DNA from: Caldifarciminota bacterium
Lineage (GTDB): Bacteria; Hydrothermota; Tepidihabitantia; SM23-42
NCBI GenBank assembly: GCA_020353055.1
Contig: CP070686.1
Location: forward strand, 219,762 to 263,428
Direction: 5' to 3'
DNA: 43,667 nucleotides
Program-made: the position numbers and the translations under genes
Notes under the pieces: model-generated
What the model was told of the DNA's origin: nothing
The model's input: the letters and a program-made list of their open reading frames with translations, nothing else
Databases searched by the model: none
Shown here: piece after piece, positions 1 through 8,020 of the stretch
How positions within the stretch are numbered: the first letter of the stretch is position 1
Layout of the letters: the number at the start of each line of letters is the position of its first letter

Positions 1-419
1 AAATCTATCGCGGCATCCGCGCTACCCAATCGTTCGGCACGCATTCGAATCTGGTATGATGATTCTTCACCACTTGCATATAGAACGCGCCCTCTATTGC
101 GCGCGATCAGTGATGAAATTTGAAGCATCAGCGTGGACTTCCCGATTCCAGGATCGCCACCAAGCAAAACAAGCGAACCCTTAACAAGCCCTCCGCCGAG
201 CACACGGTCCAGTTCTGCAATACCAACGCTTTTTCGGTCATGGGCCGCAAAAGGAACATCCCGTAGTGAAACAGGTGCTGCACCTTTTGGCTTTCTGGCG
301 GCACTCTTTTTCTCAATGACTTCCTCTACCATCGAGTTGTAATCACCGCATTCCGGGCATTTTCCAAGCCATTTAGGGGCAACCGCGCCGCAGTTCTGGC
401 ACACAAATCGTGTTTTCAT
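1..419 (-). CDS. radA: DNA repair protein RadA/Sms (N-terminal part, cut by window edge)
   Basis: RadA is a RecA-like ATPase that helps branch migration and processing of recombination intermediates in the cytoplasm. About 139 N-terminal residues are visible and the reading frame runs off base 1. A four-cysteine zinc ribbon (C7-x2-C10 and C21-x2-C24) is followed near residue 93 by the Walker A segment GGDPGIGKST, the standard RadA order. The KNRFG motif and Lon-like domain would lie outside the window. Translation starts at the ATG ending at 419, 28 bases after mlaD stops, so it may be co-transcribed with the Mla genes. Identification is secure from the zinc finger plus Walker A pairing; nothing can be said about the C-terminal half. 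Confidence 0.95.
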   Translation of the reverse strand, partial: MKTRFVCQNCGAVAPKWLGKCPECGDYNSMVEEVIEKKSAARKPKGAAPVSLRDVPFAAHDRKSVGIAELDRVLGGGLVKGSLVLLGGDPGIGKSTLMLQISSLIARNRGRVLYASGEESSYQIRMRAERLGSADAAID

Positions 420-447
420 TTTGGGAGTGTTCGTAATTCCAAAATTA

Positions 448-1176
448 TCAGAAGACCTTGATATTTATGTACTTTTTCGGATTCTCATTGATGTCTTCAA
501 TGAGGGCTTTCAGAGCCAAATTAGTTTCCCTGAGTTCTTCATAGAGTTCATCAGATTTCAGGAGACGACCAACTGTACCATCTCCTTTCAAAAGCATACT
601 GAGCGAATCCAACCTTGTCGCAAGTACATCTATCTTGTCCACTGGCTCCTTGAAAATCGACAAGAGCCGGTCCAGACTCCTGCTGAGGTCTGTGGACAAG
701 TTGCGTAGCGCCTCATCCAGATCAGGGATTTCGATCTTGCCAAAGGTCGTTATCAGGCTGTCCAGCTGACTCCCCAACGCCTCAAGGTCAAGCGAACTGC
801 CAGTACCATAGTAAACATCAGAGGTCTTATCACTCGTCCCCGGTGTGACTTTGACATACTTATCTGCGCCAATATAACTAACCGCCCGAATGGAAATCTT
901 CGTATCATCAGGAAGGTGAACATCACGATCCATGGCCAATATGACTTCTACCTGGTTGCTGTCGATCCGCAGTGATTTCACCTTACCTTTCTCGATACCG
1001 TACACAAGGACCGGGTCACCTGCCCTCAGTCCTTCTACATCTCCAAAATAGACTCTAACGTCATAAGTATTGCTGAAAAACATCTTCCCAGAAAGCCACG
1101 TGTAGAGTGCAATGAACACAATGACGCCAACAACAACGAAAATACCAACAAAAGTTTCCCTCAATCCTTTAGTCAT
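448..1176 (-). CDS. mlaD: MlaD-like MCE-domain lipid transport protein
   Basis: Substrate-binding MCE protein of an Mla-type ABC system that moves phospholipids between inner and outer membranes. A single N-terminal membrane anchor (about residues 8-28) is followed by one MCE domain (about residues 35-115, starting near YDVRVYFGDVEGLRAGDPV) and an alpha-helical C-terminal tail with heptad-like leucines that would form the hexamer's needle. The ATG at 1176 is preferred over an in-frame TTG at 1191 because AAGGA precedes it by about six bases. It overlaps the end of the ATPase gene by a few bases, so coupled translation is likely. At 242 residues it is close to the usual single-MCE length. The order permease-ATPase-MCE matches mlaE-mlaF-mlaD. 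Confidence 0.88.
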   Translation of the reverse strand: MTKGLRETFVGIFVVVGVIVFIALYTWLSGKMFFSNTYDVRVYFGDVEGLRAGDPVLVYGIEKGKVKSLRIDSNQVEVILAMDRDVHLPDDTKISIRAVSYIGADKYVKVTPGTSDKTSDVYYGTGSSLDLEALGSQLDSLITTFGKIEIPDLDEALRNLSTDLSRSLDRLLSIFKEPVDKIDVLATRLDSLSMLLKGDGTVGRLLKSDELYEELRETNLALKALIEDINENPKKYINIKVF

Positions 1177-1855
1177 ATAGTTCCTTTTCAATCTTTGCCA
1201 ATTTGGCTATCTTACCTTTCTTAAGCATATATATTTGATCACCCACTGCCTTTGCTGTGCTCAAGTCATGTGTCACGACGATACCGCTGTTAGTGTACTT
1301 TTTCTTCAGATTCTGCACGAGGTCAACAACCTTGTCCGTCATGATCGGATCCAGTCCGGTTGTTGGCTCATCGTAAAAGAGATATTTAGGATCGAGTGCT
1401 AGTGCCCGAGCAACCGCGACAAGTCGCTTCATCCCCCCGGAAAGCAATTGAGGATACATCTTGGCTTTGCCTTCCATACCAACGACTTCGAGGAGGCTGC
1501 ATACGCGTTCCCGTATAGCCTTTGAAGAAAGTGTAGTATGCTCCCGCAGCGGTAATGCGATATTTTCCCCGACGTTCATAGAATCAAAAAGCGCAGTCCC
1601 CTGAAATACGAACCCCACTTGTTTTCTGATGTTATAAGTCTCACTATCAGATGCTTTCTGTATCGATTTTCCATCAAAAAGGACTTCACCGTTATCAACC
1701 GGCAAGAGCCCTAGCATCGATTTCAGAAGAACACTCTTGCCTGTACCCGAAGGTCCCAGGACCACAACAAGATTACCGTCATCGATACAGAAACTAACAT
1801 CATCGAGTACGACCAGAGAATCAAAAGTCTTCGACAGACTCTCTATCCTAATCAT
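1169..1855 (-). CDS. mlaF: Mla-type ABC transporter ATPase
   Basis: Cytoplasmic ATPase that powers the MlaE permease in retrograde or anterograde phospholipid transport. The 228-residue protein has Walker A GPSGTGKS (about residues 34-41), a Q-loop, the ABC signature LLSGGMKRLVAVARALALDP, Walker B YLFYDEPTTGLDP and a switch histidine in VVTHDL. The LSGGM signature is typical of the MlaF/Ttg2A group rather than of nutrient importers. The start codon overlaps the permease stop in an ATGA, and the gene runs a few bases into mlaD, so the three proteins should be translated in a coupled manner. No periplasmic MlaB or MlaC gene is seen next to it. Confidence 0.92.
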   Translation of the reverse strand: MIRIESLSKTFDSLVVLDDVSFCIDDGNLVVVLGPSGTGKSVLLKSMLGLLPVDNGEVLFDGKSIQKASDSETYNIRKQVGFVFQGTALFDSMNVGENIALPLREHTTLSSKAIRERVCSLLEVVGMEGKAKMYPQLLSGGMKRLVAVARALALDPKYLFYDEPTTGLDPIMTDKVVDLVQNLKKKYTNSGIVVTHDLSTAKAVGDQIYMLKKGKIAKLAKIEKELYD

Positions 1856-2589
1856 CCGAATATCACCAGTGCAATCAGAAAATCCAAAGTAAGTATCAGT
1901 ATCGAAGCAGTAACGACCGCATACGTTGCCGCTCTACCAACTTCCCTTGCCCCGCCCCGTACGTTGAACCCGAAATAGCATCCAGACGTGGCGATAACAA
2001 CAGCGAAGAAAATGGATTTTACCAAACCGCCGAAGAAGTCCTTCGCATAGAAGAAATGCGTCAATCCATAGTTGAAAACACCAAATGGTATATCCAGGAA
2101 GAAGTGGGCGTACGTGCCACTGACTAATAGTGCGTCAAACTCGGCAATGACGGTAAGCACCGGCAGCGCGATGAAAGTTCCCATGATTCGCGGCAGACTG
2201 AGAAACCTATATGGATTAATCGCCATTATCTCGAGTGCGTCTATTTGCTCGGTCACACGCATGGTGCCAATCTCAGCAGCCATCGAAGAAGCACACCGTC
2301 CACTGACCATCAAAGCAGTCAGAATCGGCCCCAATTCTATCATGACCATGCGACCCACTGTCATGCCGAGGATATATCTGGGCACCGTACCGGCCACCTG
2401 ATAAGAAGTCTGTACTATCGAAACCAAACCAACGAACGCAGCAATAATCAAAATAATCGGTAAGGAACCGATCCCGACCTCGTACACCTGACGCAAGATC
2501 CGATATCTAGAATGCTTGAGTTGCCATGGGATAAAAACACTGCGAAAGAAGAAAGATGAGAAATCACCGATCGCACTAAAAAGGTTCAC
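1852..2589 (-). CDS. mlaE: Mla-type ABC transporter permease
   Basis: Inner-membrane permease of the lipid transporter, with about five to six hydrophobic segments and the conserved MlaE core (IILIIAAFVGLVSIVQTSYQ and ELGPILTALMVSGRCASSM, about residues 46-115). The ELGPxLTALxxxGR motif is the family hallmark. I chose the GTG at 2589 because GAGGAGG lies just in front of it; an upstream TTG at 2601 would lie inside that ribosome-binding site. The gene overlaps the last codons of dnaB by 14 bases, in another frame. About 245 residues is slightly short of the 260 seen in proteobacteria but normal for this group. Confidence 0.9.
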   Translation of the reverse strand: MNLFSAIGDFSSFFFRSVFIPWQLKHSRYRILRQVYEVGIGSLPIILIIAAFVGLVSIVQTSYQVAGTVPRYILGMTVGRMVMIELGPILTALMVSGRCASSMAAEIGTMRVTEQIDALEIMAINPYRFLSLPRIMGTFIALPVLTVIAEFDALLVSGTYAHFFLDIPFGVFNYGLTHFFYAKDFFGGLVKSIFFAVVIATSGCYFGFNVRGGAREVGRAATYAVVTASILILTLDFLIALVIFG

Positions 2590-3937
2590 GCTCCTCCTCA
2601 ACTAATTCCTCTTCCCTCAGTGTCAAATTGGCGAATTGTGTAAATTCATTAAAGAAATTCAGCTCGATCATACCGGTTGGTCCGTTGCGTTGCTTCGCTA
2701 CGATTATCTCCGCAACTCCCTTCTTTTCAGTCTGCGGATCATACACCTCATCACGGTAGATGAAAACAACAACATCGGCATCCTGCTCGATCGCCCCGCT
2801 TTCGCGGAGATCAGCCAATATGGGCCTTTTGTGTTCCCGATGCTCGGGCATTCTGGACAATTGTGAGACGACGACCATCGGACAATCTAATTCCTTTGCC
2901 AGGGCCTTGAGTGATCTCGAGATTTCCGATATTTCTTGCTGCCTCGAAACGGCTTTAGCCAATCTCGGCCCCTCGAGAAGCTGGAGATAGTCAACTATCA
3001 ACATTTCAATATTATAATCGGCCTTCAAACGCCTGGCTTTAGCTTTCAGTTCGTAGATTGAAAGCTGGGCTGAGTCGTCGATCAATATCGGGGCCTTATC
3101 CAGGTTGCCGGCTGCGGTAGCCAGGTTTACCCAATCCTCATTGCGCAACATCCCCCGGCGCAGATTCTTCAAGCTCACCTTTGCTTCACTGCACAACAAA
3201 CGCTGCACCAGAGCTTCACCGGACATCTCCACTGAGAAAATACCGGTGGGAACATTATTCTTAATCGCCGCATAGGAAGCAACGTTCAGCACAAAAGCCG
3301 TCTTCCCCATTGACGGCCTTCCAGCGACAACGATAAAATCACCTTTCTGGAAACCCGATGTTATCTCATCCAGTTCGTAGTATCCTGTCTCGACCCCGGT
3401 GATCATCCTCGCACCGCGCATCGATTCTGCGGTTTCGATTATCTTTGTGATATAACCCCTTATGCTGATCGGTTCCTTGCGCAACCCTTTTTCTTTTATC
3501 TGAAAAACACTATTCTGCGCGTAGTCTAAAAGTTCGGCGGCAGTCTGGTTGTCCTCAAAACTATTCTTCAACATCTCCATACCGACGTGGATCACATTAC
3601 GCTTGATCGCCTTGTCGAGAACGACACGCGCGTGATGTTCCACGTTTGCAGTAGTGAGGATGTTGCCCACAAGATTCGATAGGTATTCAGGACCCCCGAC
3701 CTCCTCGAGCATCTTGTTCTGTTTCAGCCAGTCCGTCACCGTAACCAGGTCCGCAGTGACATTCCTGTTAAACAAACTCAGGATGCCTCGATATATCTTC
3801 TGATTTGCCGTCTGATAGAAGTGCTCCTCATTCAGTATTTCCATTGCCTTGGGCAACGCATTCGGGTCCAATAATATTGCGCCTAGCACCGATTCCTCGG
3901 CTTCCAGTGAATGAGGCGGTACTCTCTTCTCTTCCAT
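2576..3937 (-). CDS. dnaB: Replicative DNA helicase DnaB
   Basis: Hexameric 5'-3' helicase that unwinds the replication fork. The 453-residue protein has the N-terminal helical domain (begins PPHSLEAEESVLGAILLD), a linker helix, then the RecA-like core with Walker A GRPSMGKTAF (about residues 207-216), Walker B MLIVDYLQLL and the DnaB motif SRSLKALAKELDCPMVVVSQLSR. The final motif ADLRESGAIEQDADVV is also present. There is no intein and the length is typical. The ATG at 3937 directly abuts the TAG of coaBC. Being joined to coaBC and the mla genes is a lineage-specific arrangement, not a functional one as far as I know. Confidence 0.97.
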   Translation of the reverse strand: MEEKRVPPHSLEAEESVLGAILLDPNALPKAMEILNEEHFYQTANQKIYRGILSLFNRNVTADLVTVTDWLKQNKMLEEVGGPEYLSNLVGNILTTANVEHHARVVLDKAIKRNVIHVGMEMLKNSFEDNQTAAELLDYAQNSVFQIKEKGLRKEPISIRGYITKIIETAESMRGARMITGVETGYYELDEITSGFQKGDFIVVAGRPSMGKTAFVLNVASYAAIKNNVPTGIFSVEMSGEALVQRLLCSEAKVSLKNLRRGMLRNEDWVNLATAAGNLDKAPILIDDSAQLSIYELKAKARRLKADYNIEMLIVDYLQLLEGPRLAKAVSRQQEISEISRSLKALAKELDCPMVVVSQLSRMPEHREHKRPILADLRESGAIEQDADVVVFIYRDEVYDPQTEKKGVAEIIVAKQRNGPTGMIELNFFNEFTQFANLTLREEELVEEEREPF

Positions 3938-5110
3938 CTATCTACTCGTTCTGCCGTCAAAAACCATCATACATTCATCGAGGATACGGTTTGCCAGTTG
4001 CCACTTCGTCTGTTCTTCAATGTGCTCTTCCTCAGAATCAGGCTTCAAGATACTTGCCGCTGCCCGTGTTGCACCGATCGCCTTAGGTGAGTTTAGAATA
4101 ATAATATCCAGATTCTTGGCAGCCATCTTCTGCCGCGCACGGGCGAGATGTTCCTCCACTTCGAGAGAGAATCCGACGACAACCCTACTTTCTTTCTGGC
4201 TGGTAACCTCTTTGAGCAAATCCTTATTTTTCTCAAGTTGTAATTCGAATCTCTCATCGTGTATTTTCCCACTGCTCGTAGTTTGTGGCCTATAATCGCC
4301 TATCGCAGCGGCCATTATCAGACAATCACACCACGCAAAGTGTTCACGTAAGGCATCCAGCATTTCAGCGGAAGTACGTACTCTGGTTGTATCGATATCT
4401 CCGGGTAATTCGCAGGTCACTTCTCCAAAAATGCCCCTGGCATTTCCACCGCGGCACAATATTGCCTGCAATAACTCCGCACCCAGCAGACCGGATGCAC
4501 GGTTAGTCAAGACCCTGACTTGATCGATGTCTTCCTCGGTTCTTCCTCCGGTCACAAGGAATTTTCTTCCTCCGAGACCACACCTCTGTTCATATACTGA
4601 GAGTATTTTCCTGAGAACGACACCTACCGAGGGAAACCTCCCCCGTCCGACCTTACCCGAAGCGAGCACCCCGACACTCGGTTCAAGAAAATGTACCCCA
4701 TGGTCCTTCAGAAATGAAGCATTTTTCTTCACAATGGGATTGTCCCACATACCCTCGTCCATTGCCGGAACAAAGACTGTTGGTTTTTGATAAGAGAGTA
4801 ACGTGGTCGACAGCAAATCGTCCCCAATGCCGGATGCAGCCTTACCGATGATGTTTGCAGTAGCTGGAGCAACAACCAGTATATCTGCCCATTCACCTAT
4901 GCTCAGGTGCTTGATTCCTTTGGTGAGCACGAATTGGTCGCAATACACTTCGTTGTCAGACAGGGTCTGGCAACTCAGCGGAGTAACAAAATTTAGTGCC
5001 GATTTTGTCAGGACGAAACGGACTTCCGCCCCATGTTTCCTCAACAACCTTGCCAGTTCAAGTGCCTTGAATGCTGCAATTGAACCTGAGACACCTATCA
5101 ATACTTTCAT
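3938..5110 (-). CDS. coaBC: Bifunctional phosphopantothenoylcysteine decarboxylase/synthase
   Basis: Carries out two cytoplasmic steps of coenzyme A synthesis: joining cysteine to 4'-phosphopantothenate (CoaB) and decarboxylating the product with FMN (CoaC). The N-terminal flavoprotein half starts MKVLIGVSGSIAAFKALEL and contains the PAMDEGMWDNP substrate-recognition motif (family PxMNxxMW). The CoaB half begins around residue 183 with LVTGGRTEEDIDQVRVLTN, the usual GGTxExID motif. The 390 residues fit a full fusion. Its ATG overlaps the rpoZ stop (ATGA). Coenzyme A supply is thematically related to the acyl-CoA island upstream, but the gene sits in the housekeeping block. Confidence 0.96.
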   Translation of the reverse strand: MKVLIGVSGSIAAFKALELARLLRKHGAEVRFVLTKSALNFVTPLSCQTLSDNEVYCDQFVLTKGIKHLSIGEWADILVVAPATANIIGKAASGIGDDLLSTTLLSYQKPTVFVPAMDEGMWDNPIVKKNASFLKDHGVHFLEPSVGVLASGKVGRGRFPSVGVVLRKILSVYEQRCGLGGRKFLVTGGRTEEDIDQVRVLTNRASGLLGAELLQAILCRGGNARGIFGEVTCELPGDIDTTRVRTSAEMLDALREHFAWCDCLIMAAAIGDYRPQTTSSGKIHDERFELQLEKNKDLLKEVTSQKESRVVVGFSLEVEEHLARARQKMAAKNLDIIILNSPKAIGATRAAASILKPDSEEEHIEEQTKWQLANRILDECMMVFDGRTSR

Positions 5111-5292
5111 TCGGCGAATTTTATCTTTTCGCTGAGGAGGCGCCGCATGGCCTCAAGGATCGGGTTCATCTTTTCATCTACAAGACCCTTACCCTGCTCT
5201 TCCTTCAACCTCCGTGCCTCGAGGGAAGCAATATTGATTGCCTTATACTTATTTTGAAATTTTTTCCATATTTTTTCAACGGGGATTATCAT
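5107..5292 (-). CDS. rpoZ: RNA polymerase omega subunit
   Basis: Small subunit that helps assemble and stabilise the beta-prime subunit of RNA polymerase. The 61-residue protein has the conserved NKYKAINIASLEARRL segment (the family's N(R)YxxVxxAxxRAR motif), then a charged C-terminal helix. An excellent AAGGAGG lies seven bases before the ATG. It is translationally coupled to coaBC by an ATGA overlap; rpoZ next to coaBC is a common bacterial pairing and supports the call despite the short length. A promoter-like sequence lies immediately upstream. Confidence 0.88.
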   Translation of the reverse strand: MIIPVEKIWKKFQNKYKAINIASLEARRLKEEQGKGLVDEKMNPILEAMRRLLSEKIKFAE

Positions 5293-5307
5293 TGAACCTC
5301 CTTTCGT

Positions 5308-5335
5308 ATTCTACGCAATTTACCCATTGTGTCAA
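5308..5335 (-). promoter_or_regulatory. Putative sigma-70-type promoter for rpoZ-coaBC-dnaB-mla
   Basis: On the minus strand a perfect TTGACA (5335-5330) is followed after 16 bases by TAGAAT (5313-5308). It begins just after the cobO stop codon and would start transcription near 5301, only some nine bases before the rpoZ ATG, leaving a very short leader. The hexamers are good but the short leader and the single occurrence keep this tentative. Confidence 0.45.
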
Positions 5336-5337
5336 TC

Positions 5338-5875
5338 CTAGTAGTCAAAACCTTTGCGAGCCTGTGCACCATTGCCAAAATAATGTTTCACCTCTCTACA
5401 TTCGGTAATCAAATCAGCAAAAGGAGCAAATTCTTCTGGCATGTAACGACCCGTAAGTATCAGCGTTACGTCTTCGGGTTTCTTCTTTAACAATGTTATG
5501 ACATCTCTACTCTTTATTAATCCAAAATTAACAGCAACGTTGATCTCGTCCAGAATTACAATATCATACTCCCGGTTAGTTACGACATCAGTGGCCCGTG
5601 AAAGTGCTTCGTTTGCCAAACGGATGTCCTCTTTATCAGGATTCTCCGGATTGACAAAATCCGGACGCCCGTATTGTTCAATTGTAAAGTTTGACAGTTG
5701 CCTCGCGGCCTCAAGTTCTCCATAGTTGATCTTGCCTTTCATGAATTGAATCATTAGTACCCTCAATCCGTGGCCGATGGCCCGCATTGCTTGACCCAAT
5801 GCCGCAGTCGTTTTACCCTTGCCGTTTCCTGTATAGATGTGTATCAGACTATTTCCCTTTAATCTTATAAGTCAT
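5338..5875 (-). CDS. cobO: Cob(I)yrinic acid a,c-diamide adenosyltransferase, with apparent frameshift near the start
   Basis: CobO/BtuR-type enzyme that transfers the adenosyl group of ATP to cob(I)alamin, making the adenosylcobalamin needed by the mutases in this window. The P-loop GNGKGKTTAALGQAMRAIGH and the ILDEINVAVNFGL motif are clear, and the C-terminal RNA-like loop (LILTGRYMPEEF) fits the family. The P-loop lies upstream of any usable in-frame ATG, GTG or early TTG: going upstream from it, the frame hits TGA at 5874-5872. An ATG at 5875-5873 in the next frame encodes MTYKIKGK then TAG; removing one base from the AAAGGGAAA run (about 5853-5861) gives MTYKIKGNSLIHIYTG, a normal CobO N-terminus. 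Either a real mutation, a sequencing or assembly slip, or start at a CTG (5847). It directly follows birA. Confidence 0.85.
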
Positions 5876-5894
5876 ATATATCAATCGACTCATC

Positions 5895-6599
5895 TCAATT
5901 TAACAATCTGCAGTCGCCAGCAATTATATGCTCAATGCCGTAATCAGCACGCATGACGATCAATGCACCCTGCCGGTCGATATCCAGAACCTTGCCGACC
6001 ACCAACCTATCAGGGAGTTCGATACTCACATCGCGGCCGCGCATGAGTGTATGTTCACGCCATTTCGATAGCAGGGTATCTACCTCTTCTTTTCTCAGGA
6101 GTCCGTAGTATACGTCGAGGGATTTGCATAAATGATGGTAGAAAGTCTGAGGATCGAGATGTTTCCTTGTTTCAATGAATATTGAACTTGCTTTTGCTTT
6201 CAGATCATCAGGGAACTCCCGGACATTCAGGTTAATACCCACGCCGAGAATTACTTTTTCATCGACGACCTCAGGTAGAATACCGGCGATCTTCCTGCTG
6301 TTAAGCAATATATCATTAGGCCATTTGATTTTGGCATCGATATCATACTGGGTCAGTGCTTCGCAGATCGCCACACCGGCAATAAGGGAAACCATGCAGT
6401 TCTGATTATGTTTTAGCAGAACCGACATCCATAAGCCCCCCTCGGGCGAATACCATGAACGCCCCTTCCTGCCCTTCCCAGAGGTCTGCGTGTCAGCGAT
6501 GACCACCGTGCCTTCGGGAGCATGCCGCAATATCTGCTTGATATAGTCATTTGTTGAACCCGTCTCGGCTAATTTGTAGAACTTGCTCCCGACAATCAT
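5895..6599 (-). CDS. birA: Biotin--[acetyl-CoA-carboxylase] ligase (no DNA-binding domain)
   Basis: Attaches biotin to the lysine of biotin carrier proteins. Here it would serve the two biotin carriers encoded in this window (11634-12137 and 26974-27465). The 234-residue protein starts directly with the catalytic domain: ETGSTNDYIK, then the biotinyl-AMP loop GKGRKGRSWYSPEGG (family GRGRxGRxW), the KWPNDI motif and a C-terminal SH3-like domain with GDCRLL. It lacks the helix-turn-helix of E. coli BirA, so it is a monofunctional ligase with no repressor role. It lies 16 bases after the thiolase gene and just before cobO, so cofactor attachment and cofactor synthesis genes are grouped at the end of the catabolic island. 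Confidence 0.95.
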   Translation of the reverse strand: MIVGSKFYKLAETGSTNDYIKQILRHAPEGTVVIADTQTSGKGRKGRSWYSPEGGLWMSVLLKHNQNCMVSLIAGVAICEALTQYDIDAKIKWPNDILLNSRKIAGILPEVVDEKVILGVGINLNVREFPDDLKAKASSIFIETRKHLDPQTFYHHLCKSLDVYYGLLRKEEVDTLLSKWREHTLMRGRDVSIELPDRLVVGKVLDIDRQGALIVMRADYGIEHIIAGDCRLLN

Positions 6600-6615
6600 G
6601 AAAACACCCGTTATC

Positions 6616-7863
6616 CTAGTTGGTCTTTCTGAATATCATGGCGACCACGGTCTTATCATTACCACCCATGCTTGAAAGCATGCCATATGGTCGATCCGGC
6701 GTTACCTGCACCTGGTAATCACCTGCTTTAGCCGAAAGTTGATGTACTATGTCAACTGCCTGGCGGACACCGGTCGCACCGGTTGGGTGCCCATATCCAA
6801 TCAGTCCACCAGATGTATTCGTAGGTATTAAACCGTTGAGAGCTGTATTACCTTCCTTAACAAAATCGGCACCTTCTCCGTAGCCAGCCAGACCTGCCGC
6901 TTCGACCGCGAGCAGACCGGCAACGGTGAAGCAGTCATGCACCTCCAGGACACCCAACTCTCGTGGTTGGATACCCGCTCTCTCATACGCACGCCTGGCC
7001 GCAGTTTCACACGTGCTCAGCTTGGTCATATCCGGCGGTGGTGTAGTCAAATTGTCCTGAACCTGTGCGTAGGCAATCACCTCGACCGCGTCCTTCTTGC
7101 TAACGCCGATCTTCTCCAACCCTTGTTCAGAAGCAAATATCAATCCCGCAGCACCATCGGACACTTTCGAGCAATCAAACACATTTATATGTTCACAAAA
7201 AGCCTTGGGGCTGGGTGCTGTCATACCCGTGCTATGGAGATCGCTATTCGAGTTGTGATATTCCTGCGCCTTGGGATTCTTACGGGCGTTCTCGATTGCA
7301 TTGACGTACCACTGTGCCATCCCAGGACGGATTTTATCATAACCGAACTTTTCAAAACACGCACCGGCACGCCGCGAAAACTGATCGGGAAAGAAATACG
7401 CGTGTCCATCCTTGCGCTCACCAGAATACCATCCTGCAGCGGCAAGATAATCAGCGCCGTAGACTGCTTTGACAGTGTTCTGAACCTCAACACCTAAGCA
7501 CACTACAACATCGGCAAGATCCGCGAGCACCGTCTTGACCGAAGCAACGAGTGCCAGGCCGCCTGAATCGCACGCGCCCTCAACACGCATGCATGGTTTG
7601 TACTGAAAGGTAGGGTGCACCATAGGAAAAAATCCACCGAGGTTACCTTGATGACAGAATCTGGATGCTATGAAGTTACCGATCACACCCTCATCAACAT
7701 GCTCGGGATTCTTTATTTGACCGATTACTCCAAGACCCGCCTCTTTGATATAGTGTTCGATACCGGGACGTGGTTTCTTAGGGTGAAATTCCTTTCTGCC
7801 CGTACCGAGTGATACTGTGTAGAATCCAGCACAAGCATAAACTTTCTTCCTAAAAAAAGACAT
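6616..7863 (-). CDS. Thiolase family protein (SCP2/archaeal-type acetyl-CoA acetyltransferase)
   Basis: Probably cleaves a 3-ketoacyl-CoA with CoA, ending the beta-oxidation route begun by the neighbouring hydratase and dehydrogenase. In its 415 residues the nucleophile cysteine is in VEGACDSGGLA (about residue 98), with active-site histidines in LEVHDCFTVAG and IGYGHPTGATG. The second cysteine of classical thiolases (CxGxG) is replaced by SSMGGNDK, as is usual for SCP-x/archaeal-type thiolases. AAGGAG stands about seven bases before the ATG. Chain-length preference cannot be read from sequence. It is clearly diverged from the second thiolase at 17520-18671, which belongs to the HMG-CoA synthase complex. 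Confidence 0.88.
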   Translation of the reverse strand: MSFFRKKVYACAGFYTVSLGTGRKEFHPKKPRPGIEHYIKEAGLGVIGQIKNPEHVDEGVIGNFIASRFCHQGNLGGFFPMVHPTFQYKPCMRVEGACDSGGLALVASVKTVLADLADVVVCLGVEVQNTVKAVYGADYLAAAGWYSGERKDGHAYFFPDQFSRRAGACFEKFGYDKIRPGMAQWYVNAIENARKNPKAQEYHNSNSDLHSTGMTAPSPKAFCEHINVFDCSKVSDGAAGLIFASEQGLEKIGVSKKDAVEVIAYAQVQDNLTTPPPDMTKLSTCETAARRAYERAGIQPRELGVLEVHDCFTVAGLLAVEAAGLAGYGEGADFVKEGNTALNGLIPTNTSGGLIGYGHPTGATGVRQAVDIVHQLSAKAGDYQVQVTPDRPYGMLSSMGGNDKTVVAMIFRKTN

Positions 7864-7883
7864 TCAACACTCCTTTCTGAAAA

Positions 7884-8015
7884 AAATCCTAAATCCGAAT
7901 ATCGAAATCCTGCATAAATACAAAATCCGAATTTTCGAATACCAATGGTGTTTTAGTATTTTGTATTCTGGTCATTTGATATTGCCTAGAGTTTCGGATT
8001 TCGTGCTTAGAATTT
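7884..8015. repeat. MITE-like intergenic repeat, family A, copy 1
   Basis: This non-coding element has imperfect inverted ends: the left arm carries AAATCCGAATATCGAAATCC and the right arm carries TTTCGGATTTCGTGCTTAGA, whose complement resembles the left arm. The middle is AT-rich. It fills the gap between the dehydrogenase and thiolase genes. A related element lies at 16841-17016 and a single-arm remnant at 32225-32258. Confidence 0.6.
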
Positions 8016-8020
8016 CATCG

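Noticed and set aside
5851-5875. Programmed frameshifting in cobO
   Set aside because: The needed shift is +1, and I see no prfB-like CUU-UGA slip site or other recognised signal; an indel or sequence error is simpler.
7864-8020. CRISPR array in the repeated AATCCGAA-type sequence
   Set aside because: The units are degenerate, arranged as inverted arms and not as evenly spaced direct repeats, and no cas genes are near.
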